A DNA stretch of 5,070 nucleotides from Actinomycetota bacterium (GTDB taxonomy: Bacteria > Actinomycetota > Actinomycetes > S36-B12 > UBA10799). Under the pieces are notes generated by a model. The model was not told where the DNA came from. It did no database searches and saw only the letters and a program-made list of their open reading frames with translations. A program made the translations under genes and the position numbers. Shown one piece after another: positions 1-4,802 of the stretch (positions within the stretch are counted from its first letter, which is position 1; every line of letters starts with the position of its first letter). The DNA lies in contig JAUPKM010000045.1 in NCBI GenBank assembly GCA_030837445.1, positions 1-5,070 of the forward strand. The letters run 5' to 3'.

Positions 1-658
1 CGTAGGAGACGCCGTTCCCCACCGCGACCAGCATCGCCTTCGCATCATGGTTCCGGCCGTCGACTGTAAAGGTGTAGTCGAGTGGTTTGAACACCCGCAA
101 CTCCGCCAACGTGCTGATCAGGTAGCGGGCCTGCCCCTTGGGCCACGACATTCGGTTCGCACGTTCATTCACGAGCGAGTCGAATCCGGAACTCAGCACG
201 CCGAGGAAGAACCTCGAGTTCCCGTCGCTCGCGTCGACATGACCGGCATCGACCTGCCGCACACATCCGTCGGCGATCACATCGGCGGCCGCCTCCACAT
301 CGTTCAACGGCACCTCCAGCGAGCGGGCATTGTCGTCGCCGGTGCCGACCGGGATGATCCCCAGCGGAGTCGAGGTCCCGGCCACTGCCTGCAAAGCCAG
401 GTGCACGGTGCCGTCCCCGCCGCATGCGATGAGGGCATCGGTACCGGCTTCCACAGCCTCCGCAGCGGCCGACATCGCGCCGGCCGCTGAGCCGCCCAGC
501 ACCTCTGTCACCTCGAGCCCGCGCTCTCGCAGCCGACTCGCGGCAATCGGGGCGTTCTTCCCTCCTCGGCCGCGACCCGATGTCGGATTGATCAACAGGG
601 ACACTCGCCGCAGGGTCCTGTGATTCTCGCCCGGGCCTGGACCTTCAGATTGCGTCAT
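1..658 (-). CDS. Diacylglycerol kinase-family lipid kinase (DagK/YegS/LCB5 type), C-terminus cut by window edge
   Basis: This is a soluble or membrane-associated kinase that probably uses ATP to phosphorylate diacylglycerol or a related lipid. The first 219 residues are visible. The N-terminal catalytic fold is recognised from NPTSGRGRGG (residues 24-33), the nucleotide-binding GGDGTVHLALQA (80-91) and PVGTGDDNARSL (103-114). It is followed by the start of the second domain, with SSGFDSLVNERAN (156-168) and a Y-x-x-x-T-L-x-E-L stretch near 179-187. Family members are about 300 residues, so roughly a third is missing to the left. The second signature is usually GTGNDxAR, and here the Asn is Asp. 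The ATG overlaps the tatC stop codon (ATGA), which fixes the start and implies translational coupling; no strong separate Shine-Dalgarno is seen. Family assignment is firm. The lipid substrate is inferred, and a sphingosine- or other lipid-kinase activity cannot be excluded. Confidence 0.93.
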   Translation of the reverse strand, partial: MTQSEGPGPGENHRTLRRVSLLINPTSGRGRGGKNAPIAASRLRERGLEVTEVLGGSAAGAMSAAAEAVEAGTDALIACGGDGTVHLALQAVAGTSTPLGIIPVGTGDDNARSLEVPLNDVEAAADVIADGCVRQVDAGHVDASDGNSRFFLGVLSSGFDSLVNERANRMSWPKGQARYLISTLAELRVFKPLDYTFTVDGRNHDAKAMLVAVGNGVSY

Positions 659-1533
659 GACGAGGAACCTACATCGGGATCGTCGCTCGAAGGTATCGGA
701 CTCACCTCGTCATCCGACCATTTCGTGTAGTCGGGCTCGCCACCTCTGCGTGCGCGGCGACGATCGTTGACGAGGCAGAAGATGATGGCCACCACGACGA
801 GGCCCAGCACTGGCAGTGCGAGCACCAGCATTGAAATCGGGTCACCGGATGGCGTGGCGACTGCGCCGAACACGAACACCGAGAAGATGATGATGCGCCA
901 GGCCGCCATCAGTCGCTTGCCCGAAAGCACCCCGACCAAATTGAGGGCAATGAGCACGACCGGGGTCAGGAACCCCACCCCGAAGACGATCACCGTGCGC
1001 AGGAAGAACGACAGGTACTTACTTACTTCGACGTAGTTGCCGACGCCTTCCGGCGTGAAGCCGAAGAGCAGGCTTAGGCCTTTGGGCAGGAACACGTAGG
1101 CCATCACCACACCGACCAGGAACAGCGGCAGGCTGCCGGCGACGAACAGGTACGCGTTCCGTCGCTCGTTCTTGCGCAGGCCGGGGGTGATGAACCGCCA
1201 TAGCTGGTAGAGCCACACCGGCGACGACAGGATGATGCCCGCGACGGCACTGATCTTCAGTTTCAGGGTGAAGGCTTCGCCGACGCCCAGGACCACAATC
1301 TGGACTGTCTGCCCCTTACTCTGAGCCTCGGCGATCACTTGGTCTATCGGCGCCCGTAGGACGGCGAAGATCGGCTCGTAGTAGATCCAGCCCAGAACCA
1401 TCCCCGCCGCGAGCGCCAACGCGCTCTTGACCAGGCGGGAGCGCAACTCCCGAAGATGATCCGTCAGAGTCATCGACGACTCGACCACCTGGTCGTCGCT
1501 ATGACTACTGATGCCTTCGTCGAACGTGGTCAT
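655..1533 (-). CDS. tatC: Twin-arginine translocase subunit TatC
   Basis: TatC is the polytopic membrane receptor of the Tat pathway; it binds twin-arginine signal peptides and recruits TatA to export folded proteins. The protein has 292 residues and six predicted membrane segments. Signatures seen are DHLRELRSRL (25-34, with the E. coli Glu15 equivalent at Glu29), a Pro at 62 in the first periplasmic loop, GVGEAF (83-88), LYQLWRFITPGLRKNERR (108-125, holding the Phe94 and Glu103 equivalents at Phe114 and Glu123), YLSFFLR (173-179) and ATPSGDP (226-232). The transmembrane-4 position that is Glu170 in E. coli (FGVSFEVP) reads Leu189 here (FGVGFLTP). The acidic, Ser-rich tail after about residue 266 is probably cytoplasmic. 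The chosen ATG lies 10 bp after the tatA stop but has only a close-spaced GGAG. A start at Met21 (1473), just before the conserved helix, is a real alternative. Confidence 0.97.
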   Translation of the reverse strand: MTTFDEGISSHSDDQVVESSMTLTDHLRELRSRLVKSALALAAGMVLGWIYYEPIFAVLRAPIDQVIAEAQSKGQTVQIVVLGVGEAFTLKLKISAVAGIILSSPVWLYQLWRFITPGLRKNERRNAYLFVAGSLPLFLVGVVMAYVFLPKGLSLLFGFTPEGVGNYVEVSKYLSFFLRTVIVFGVGFLTPVVLIALNLVGVLSGKRLMAAWRIIIFSVFVFGAVATPSGDPISMLVLALPVLGLVVVAIIFCLVNDRRRARRGGEPDYTKWSDDEVSPIPSSDDPDVGSSS

Positions 1534-1543
1534 GCTCCGAAGT

Positions 1544-1939
1544 TCAGGCGGAGTTGCCGGACTGCGGGCTGGCCGTTTCGGCAGCGGAGCCTGAAGTTGA
1601 CTGTGCTGGCTGGGCCACCGGTGCTGGCTGGGTCACCGGTGCCGGCTGCGCCACGGGGGCCGGCTGAGCCACGGTGGCCGGTTGGGCTACGGGTGCCGGT
1701 TGGGCTACGGGTGCCGGCTGAGCCACGGGGGCCGGCTGAGCCGACTGCTCCAGAGTTGGAGTGCTGCTTCCCTCGACTCCGGTGGCCTTGTCGTCCTCAA
1801 GTAGGCCCTTGGTCTCGGCTTTGAAGATTCGCAGCGACCTTCCGATCCCGCGTGCCGCATCCGGCAACTTCTTGGAGCCGAACAGCAGCAGCACGATCAC
1901 GACTAGAATGATGAGTTCCCAGGGCTTCAAGCCAGCCAT
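1544..1939 (-). CDS. tatA: Twin-arginine translocase subunit TatA with a repetitive Ala/Gln/Pro/Val tail
   Basis: TatA is the pore-forming or membrane-weakening subunit of the Tat exporter. The 131-residue protein starts MAGLKPWELIILVVIV. It has one transmembrane helix (about 7-20), the Phe20-Gly21 hinge, and an amphipathic helix beginning KKLPDAARGIGRSLRIFKAE (23-42), which is the standard actinobacterial TatA pattern with Glu8 in WEL. After residue about 60 the tail is low-complexity, with seven AQPAPV-like hexapeptides and then a Ser/Ala/Thr-rich end. The start at 1939 is chosen because GAGGAGAGG lies 6 nt upstream and the protein then begins like other TatA proteins. An in-frame ATG at 1996 would add 19 residues lacking family resemblance and is rejected. 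tatC follows 10 bp downstream, indicating one operon. TatB is not in the window; the WEL/FG-hinge pattern favours TatA over TatB. Confidence 0.96.
   Translation of the reverse strand: MAGLKPWELIILVVIVLLLFGSKKLPDAARGIGRSLRIFKAETKGLLEDDKATGVEGSSTPTLEQSAQPAPVAQPAPVAQPAPVAQPATVAQPAPVAQPAPVTQPAPVAQPAQSTSGSAAETASPQSGNSA
1607..1741 (-). repeat. 18-bp tandem repeat inside tatA encoding AQPAPV hexapeptides
   Basis: Seven imperfect 18-bp units plus a partial eighth are read in frame as AQPAPV (five exact copies, one AQPATV, one TQPAPV, then AQP). They cover TatA residues 67-111. The unit length is a multiple of three, so gain or loss of a unit keeps the frame. Differences between units (such as ggctac against gccacg) show the array is not freshly duplicated. 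The Pro spacing suggests an extended, flexible cytoplasmic linker; this is inferred from composition only. Confidence 0.95.
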
Positions 1940-1945
1940 GCCGAA

Positions 1946-1954
1946 CCTCTCCTC
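1946..1954 (-). promoter_or_regulatory. Shine-Dalgarno site deciding the tatA start
   Basis: GAGGAGAGG on the minus strand lies 6 nt before the ATG at 1939. It supports this start over the in-frame upstream ATG at 1996, which has no comparable purine tract. Confidence 0.85.
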
Positions 1955-2002
1955 AGGTGGCCGTTGCGGCCGCGTAAATACGGATGTGCGAAGCATACGC
2001 CC

Positions 2003-2019
2003 TCGGTCGCCTCGACCGA
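2003..2019. promoter_or_regulatory. Inverted repeat upstream of tatA (possible operator or weak hairpin)
   Basis: TCGGTCG-CCT-CGACCGA is a perfect 7-bp inverted repeat with a 3-nt spacer, in the 103-bp gap between the zinc-ribbon stop and tatA. On the minus strand it lies just upstream of TATGCT (1992-1997), a 4-of-6 match to a -10 box placed about 50 nt before the tatA start. No convincing -35 box is seen and no T-run follows the repeat. It could be an operator, a weak hairpin, or chance in GC-rich DNA. Confidence 0.3.
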
Positions 2020-2042
2020 CGCAGACTTTCCCACTAACGGAC

Positions 2043-2399
2043 TCAGCGCCGGATGCGCCGTTTCCGGGAGCGGGGAGCGAGCGGGGTGCTTATGCGCGCC
2101 AGCCCGGCGGCCATCGCTGAGTCGTCGGTCAGCACCAGCGCGAAGTCCAGCAGGTCGTCGTAGCCGATCGGCCCGCCGGTGTGGGGCTCAAGGGCCTCGG
2201 CCGGCACGTGTACCGTCGGGACTCCAGCGCTGCTCAGCAAGTCCACGACTTCTGAATCGGCAGCTTTCTGCACCTTGTCGCCGCACTCCGGGCAGTCGAA
2301 GGAATAGGTGGCCCAATTCGGTGCGATGCACAGTGACAGGTCACCAGGTACCAGGTCGATGTCGCCACACTCCGGGCAAGTGACCTTGATCGTGGTCAT
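2043..2399 (-). CDS. Small zinc-ribbon protein of unknown function
   Basis: This gene encodes a 118-residue soluble protein. The N-terminal half carries two CPECG knuckles, Cys8/Cys11 and Cys36/Cys39, spaced as in a zinc ribbon that would bind one Zn(II); an extra Cys is at 24. After a short linker comes YDDLLDFALVLTDD (79-92), probably a helical segment, and the protein ends in a strongly basic tail (SRKRRIRR). There is no signal peptide or membrane segment. The start at 2399 is chosen because GGAGG lies 7 nt upstream and the zinc knuckle follows directly; an in-frame ATG at 2474 would add 25 residues across a hairpin and is unlikely. It is co-oriented with tatA, 103 bp upstream. A nucleic-acid-binding or protein-interaction role is possible from the ribbon and basic tail, but I do not assign a function. 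Confidence 0.85.
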   Translation of the reverse strand: MTTIKVTCPECGDIDLVPGDLSLCIAPNWATYSFDCPECGDKVQKAADSEVVDLLSSAGVPTVHVPAEALEPHTGGPIGYDDLLDFALVLTDDSAMAAGLARISTPLAPRSRKRRIRR

Positions 2400-2403
2400 C
2401 GGG

Positions 2404-2411
2404 CCACCTCC
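2404..2411 (-). promoter_or_regulatory. Shine-Dalgarno site deciding the zinc-ribbon gene start
   Basis: GGAGGTGG on the minus strand has its GGAGG core (2407-2411) 7 nt before the ATG at 2399. This favours that start over the longer reading from 2474. Confidence 0.8.
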
Positions 2412-2421
2412 GCTGCCTCGT

Positions 2422-2437
2422 GTCGCTGGACAGCGAC
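2422..2437. promoter_or_regulatory. Short hairpin in the leader of the zinc-ribbon gene
   Basis: GTCGCTG and CAGCGAC are perfect 7-bp arms separated by 2 nt, lying 11 nt upstream of the ribosome-binding site at 2404-2411. As RNA it would fold as a 6-bp stem with a 4-nt loop. It could shape translation of the zinc-ribbon gene or be a protein-binding palindrome. No T-run follows, so a terminator is unlikely. Confidence 0.4.
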
Positions 2438-2452
2438 TATGACGCAGAGTTA

Positions 2453-2511
2453 CCGATTTGGTGGCCTCTTGCACAGCAAATGACGAATTCTTGGTCGAAT
2501 TCCCGATTTGG
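2453..2511. repeat. Spaced direct repeat CCGATTTGG flanking a paired GAATTC palindrome
   Basis: The 9-mer CCGATTTGG occurs at 2453-2461 and again at 2503-2511, exactly 50 bp apart. Between them two GAATTC hexamers (2485-2490 and 2497-2502) are separated by 6 bp, giving an 18-bp symmetric element. This lies in the 165-bp gap between the FUSC stop and the zinc-ribbon start and is locally AT-richer than its surroundings, as promoter regions often are. I could not fix a convincing -35/-10 pair here. Confidence 0.45.
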
Positions 2512-2517
2512 GACGGT

Positions 2518-2537
2518 GGCCCGAAGGCCTTCGGACC
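2518..2537 (-). terminator. Terminator-like palindrome downstream of the FUSC gene
   Basis: A 20-bp palindrome has a perfect 14-bp core, CCGAAGGCCTTCGG (2521-2534). It extends to 10 paired positions per side with one G-T wobble on the minus strand. It begins 27 bp after the FUSC stop codon in the reading direction of that gene. No U-tract follows, so it would be a tract-less hairpin of the kind proposed for many high-GC Actinobacteria. An operator for the zinc-ribbon gene is an alternative reading. Confidence 0.4.
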
Positions 2538-2564
2538 GGAGTGGGCGGCTGCGGAATAGACCTG

Positions 2565-3596
2565 TTAGGGCGTGGCCTCGGCAGAGCCGTCGTGGGAGTT
2601 CGGCGTGGCGTGGCACACGAGTTGGCGGGCCAGGTAGGTGACGGCAACGACTGCGATGGCCGCGGCGATCGTGAATATGACGCGGGCAAGGTCGGCCTCG
2701 AGGGTGGCGGGGCCCCCTTGCGGGACAGCGAGCATGACCATGGCGGGCGTCCAGATGAGCGCATACACCCAGTATTTGTGGCCCTGCTCGACGGCCGGGT
2801 GGGAAAGTCGGTAGCTCCACGCGAACACGAGGCACACCAGCGCGATCGCGATTAGTAGCCATTCAGCGGTCACGGTCACGATGATCACTCCGGCAAGCAC
2901 GGCGCCGGCTAGGGTGCCGAAGACCCGTTGGATGCTTCGCCGCACAGTGACTTGGTCGATCGGTTGCGACAAGACGACGATGGTCACCAGTAGCCACGCC
3001 GAAACCGGGGTGCGATCCCAGGTCAGGACGATCCCGGTGGCAGCGAACAGGGTGACTGAGACCGAAACGGTGTGCACCACGGTGTCCGGCCAAGGGAAGA
3101 TCGTCGCCTTCGGCAGTGTCTTGCCGCGGGCCACGAGCAGGAACACCGTGATCGACATGAGCCCGCCGACCAGGATCGCCGCTGCAGTGCTGCTCGCGGC
3201 TGAGATAGTTCCGACCTGTCCCACGGGGGCCAGGACCGCGAAGAACGCTGCTGAGGTGAAGATAGCGATGTTCAGCGTGATCCCGTGCAGACCGATTCGG
3301 CAGGACAATCCCAACGCAATCCCGACAAGCGCCATGATCTCCGCGGCTGCCCACGCGTTGCTGAAAACCAGCAGCGCCACCCACGTGAGGGCACACAACA
3401 CGCCTAAGGCGGCCAGGCTGGGCCAGAAGCGGCCAAAGCTCAGTGCCGAGATCGCACCCAGCACGATGCCGGGGAAGGACAACAGGGCGGCCGTGGGGAA
3501 ACCTATAGCGATGACGCCAGCGATCCCGGCAACGATGACGCCAGCGAACAGCAGCACCTTGAGCGCGGCGGCGAATGACAAAGCGACTCCGCTCAT
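2565..3596 (-). CDS. FUSC-family integral membrane protein, putative exporter
   Basis: This 343-residue protein is almost entirely hydrophobic, with roughly 10-12 membrane segments between residues 10 and 325 in two halves. The second half shows the FUSC / aromatic-acid-exporter pattern: a Trp-led helix, WLLVTIVVLSQP (201-212), followed by VTVRRSIQRVFGTLAGAVLAG (217-237), matching the family's T-x-R-R-x-x-x-R-x-x-G-T-x-x-G signature. The large cytoplasmic domain of fusaric-acid and p-hydroxybenzoate exporters (AaeB type) is absent, so this is the short form. The start is fixed because an in-frame stop lies at 3609-3611 and 3594-3596 holds the only start codon in between; AAAAGG sits 6 nt upstream. 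It is divergent from the hydrolase at 3791. Efflux of a small, perhaps aromatic or amphipathic, compound is inferred from family membership; no substrate can be read from the sequence. Confidence 0.82.
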   Translation of the reverse strand: MSGVALSFAAALKVLLFAGVIVAGIAGVIAIGFPTAALLSFPGIVLGAISALSFGRFWPSLAALGVLCALTWVALLVFSNAWAAAEIMALVGIALGLSCRIGLHGITLNIAIFTSAAFFAVLAPVGQVGTISAASSTAAAILVGGLMSITVFLLVARGKTLPKATIFPWPDTVVHTVSVSVTLFAATGIVLTWDRTPVSAWLLVTIVVLSQPIDQVTVRRSIQRVFGTLAGAVLAGVIIVTVTAEWLLIAIALVCLVFAWSYRLSHPAVEQGHKYWVYALIWTPAMVMLAVPQGGPATLEADLARVIFTIAAAIAVVAVTYLARQLVCHATPNSHDGSAEATP

Positions 3597-3790
3597 CCGG
3601 CGCCTTTTTCAAGTGGTTGGCCGCGCCGGTTTCTGCACCTGATCAATCTAGCCACGACGGCAGTTCAGACGATATTTCGCCACCGGCCGGCGCCTCGCTG
3701 ATCGCCGACCTCCGTGCACGCTTGGCGGGCCCTGCGACGGACTATTCGGATAGGTTGGCGATTACTCGGTTGGCTATCCAGGAGGCGCAT
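3597..3790. promoter_or_regulatory. Divergent intergenic region between the FUSC gene and the amide hydrolase
   Basis: These 194 bp must hold the promoters of both divergent genes. On the minus strand TAGATT, at 3645-3650 about 50 nt before the FUSC start, is a 4-of-6 match to a -10 box but has no good -35 partner. On the plus strand TTGGCG (3722-3727) resembles a -35 box, yet the nearest A/T-rich hexamer, TATTCG (3743-3748), is spaced 15 bp away and is a poor -10. An 8-mer, CCGGCGCC, is present at both 3597-3604 and 3686-3693. No regulator gene is in the window. Promoter positions remain unassigned. Confidence 0.45.
3780..3785 (+). promoter_or_regulatory. Shine-Dalgarno site deciding the amide hydrolase start
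   Basis: AGGAGG is a consensus site 5 nt before the ATG at 3791. It decides the start in favour of Met-Cys and against the long in-frame extension that begins at 3575. Confidence 0.92.
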
Positions 3791-4783
3791 ATGTGCACGA
3801 ACTTCAAGCATCACCCGGCCAAAGATGGCACCGTCGTGGTGGGGCGCACCATGGAGTTCCCCGTGGGCCTTCCCTGGCAGTTGCAGGTGCTGGCCAAAGG
3901 AGGGCAGTTCGCGTCTGTCATGCCAGGGGGACGGACCTGGACAAGCTCCTACGGCATCGTTGGTATCGCCGCGGTCACAGACACCGGGATCAATGACGGG
4001 ATGAACGAGGCCGGCGTGAGTGGTCATGGCCTCTATATGGCCGGGTTCTGTGACTATCAGCAGCCCAAGCACGACGGCAAGGACCTTAGCGAAGGCGACG
4101 TGATCGCCTACCTGCTGGCCACCTGCGGATCCATCGAGGAGATCAAGCAGGCGGCTGCGGATCTGACCATCTGCGGTTTCGATCCCGGCGTCGGGTTTAT
4201 CCCGCCGATGCACTTCCTGTTCCACGACAAAACGGCCTCGCTGGCGTTGGAGATGCGCCCTGAGGGTCTGTCAGTGGTGGATAACCCCATCGGGGTGGGC
4301 ACCAATCCGCCCTACCTCGACTGGCACCTCACCAACCTGCGGCAGTACACCGGCCTCACCGCCGCCAACCCCACCAGCAAGATCGACGGCTTCACCCTGG
4401 AACCGCTAGGACAAGGCGGCGGTCTGCGCGGATTGCCCGGCGACTACACCCCACCCGGGAGGTTCGTACGCGCAGTGGTCCAGGTCGCACTGGCCGACGA
4501 AGCTGCCGACAGCGCCGCCGCAGAAATGTCGACCCTGCACATCCTGAACTCCTTCGACATCAACTCCGGCCTGATCCGCGAGATTGACGCCACCGGTCAC
4601 CCGGCCGATGAGGTCACGGTCTGGAGCACCATCGCCAACCTCACCGGCGGTCGGTGGTCTTACCGCCTCCACAACGACCCCACCATCTATGTGCTGGATG
4701 TGGCCACCACCGATTTCACCTCATCACGTTCCCAACCCCTGCCCGACACCCAGATCGGCTCCTTTGTACCCCACACCATCTGA
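3791..4783 (+). CDS. Linear amide C-N hydrolase, choloylglycine hydrolase / penicillin V acylase family
   Basis: This is an N-terminal-nucleophile hydrolase that cleaves a linear amide bond. Known family substrates are conjugated bile salts, penicillin V and, for some members, acyl-homoserine lactones. The 330-residue length is normal for the family. Met1 precedes Cys2, which becomes the nucleophile once Met is removed, so no longer propeptide is expected. Other catalytic positions align: Arg19 in GRTMEF (18-23), Asn172 in GTNPPYLDWHL (170-180) and Arg224 in LPGDYTPPGRFVRA (215-228). INDGMNEAGVSGHGLY (67-82) is the usual middle motif. The position that is Asp21 in bile salt hydrolases is Glu22 here. 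No signal peptide is seen, so it is probably cytoplasmic. A consensus AGGAGG lies 5 nt before this ATG; an in-frame extension from 3575 overlaps the FUSC start and would bury Cys2. Substrate cannot be told from the sequence. Confidence 0.94.
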   Translation: MCTNFKHHPAKDGTVVVGRTMEFPVGLPWQLQVLAKGGQFASVMPGGRTWTSSYGIVGIAAVTDTGINDGMNEAGVSGHGLYMAGFCDYQQPKHDGKDLSEGDVIAYLLATCGSIEEIKQAAADLTICGFDPGVGFIPPMHFLFHDKTASLALEMRPEGLSVVDNPIGVGTNPPYLDWHLTNLRQYTGLTAANPTSKIDGFTLEPLGQGGGLRGLPGDYTPPGRFVRAVVQVALADEAADSAAAEMSTLHILNSFDINSGLIREIDATGHPADEVTVWSTIANLTGGRWSYRLHNDPTIYVLDVATTDFTSSRSQPLPDTQIGSFVPHTI

Positions 4784-4791
4784 GCCGGGAT

Positions 4792-4795
4792 AGGA
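4792..4795 (+). promoter_or_regulatory. Ribosome-binding site supporting the GTG start at 4803
   Basis: AGGA lies 7 nt before GTG at 4803. An in-frame TAG at 4791-4793 blocks any longer reading, so GTG at 4803 is the most upstream start possible. Confidence 0.65.
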
Positions 4796-4802
4796 CAGAC
4801 CG

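Noticed and set aside
1607..1741. Possible CRISPR array
   Set aside because: The 18-bp units are contiguous without spacers and encode an in-frame hexapeptide within tatA.
1456..1824. Plus-strand open frame with Pro/Arg repeats opposite tatA
   Set aside because: Its repeats are the complement of the tatA AQPAPV array; there is no start signal or domain.
1544..1996. Longer TatA starting at 1996
   Set aside because: TatA proteins start directly before the transmembrane helix. The ATG at 1939 has a strong GAGGAGAGG site, and the upstream ATG overlaps a possible -10 box.
2043..2474. Longer form of the zinc-ribbon protein starting at 2474
   Set aside because: The added 25 residues cover the leader hairpin and the ribosome-binding site of the start at 2399, and they add no zinc-ribbon sequence.
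2863..3612. Second minus-strand open frame overlapping the FUSC gene
   Set aside because: It is a frame-shifted reading of the same gene, rich in Arg and His as expected for an out-of-frame high-GC translation, and it lacks the FUSC motifs.
2881..3642. Long open frame on the plus strand opposite the FUSC gene
   Set aside because: It is an antisense shadow. The translation is Thr/Ala/Pro-rich without a domain, has no convincing ribosome-binding site, and the minus strand encodes a clear membrane protein over the same bases.
3575..3790. In-frame N-terminal extension of the amide hydrolase
   Set aside because: It overlaps the divergent FUSC start, has no family resemblance, and would hide the Cys2 nucleophile that must follow the initiator Met. 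AGGAGG directly precedes the ATG at 3791.
3665..4225. Minus-strand open frame opposite the amide hydrolase
   Set aside because: The plus strand carries all conserved hydrolase motifs; the antisense product has no recognisable domain.
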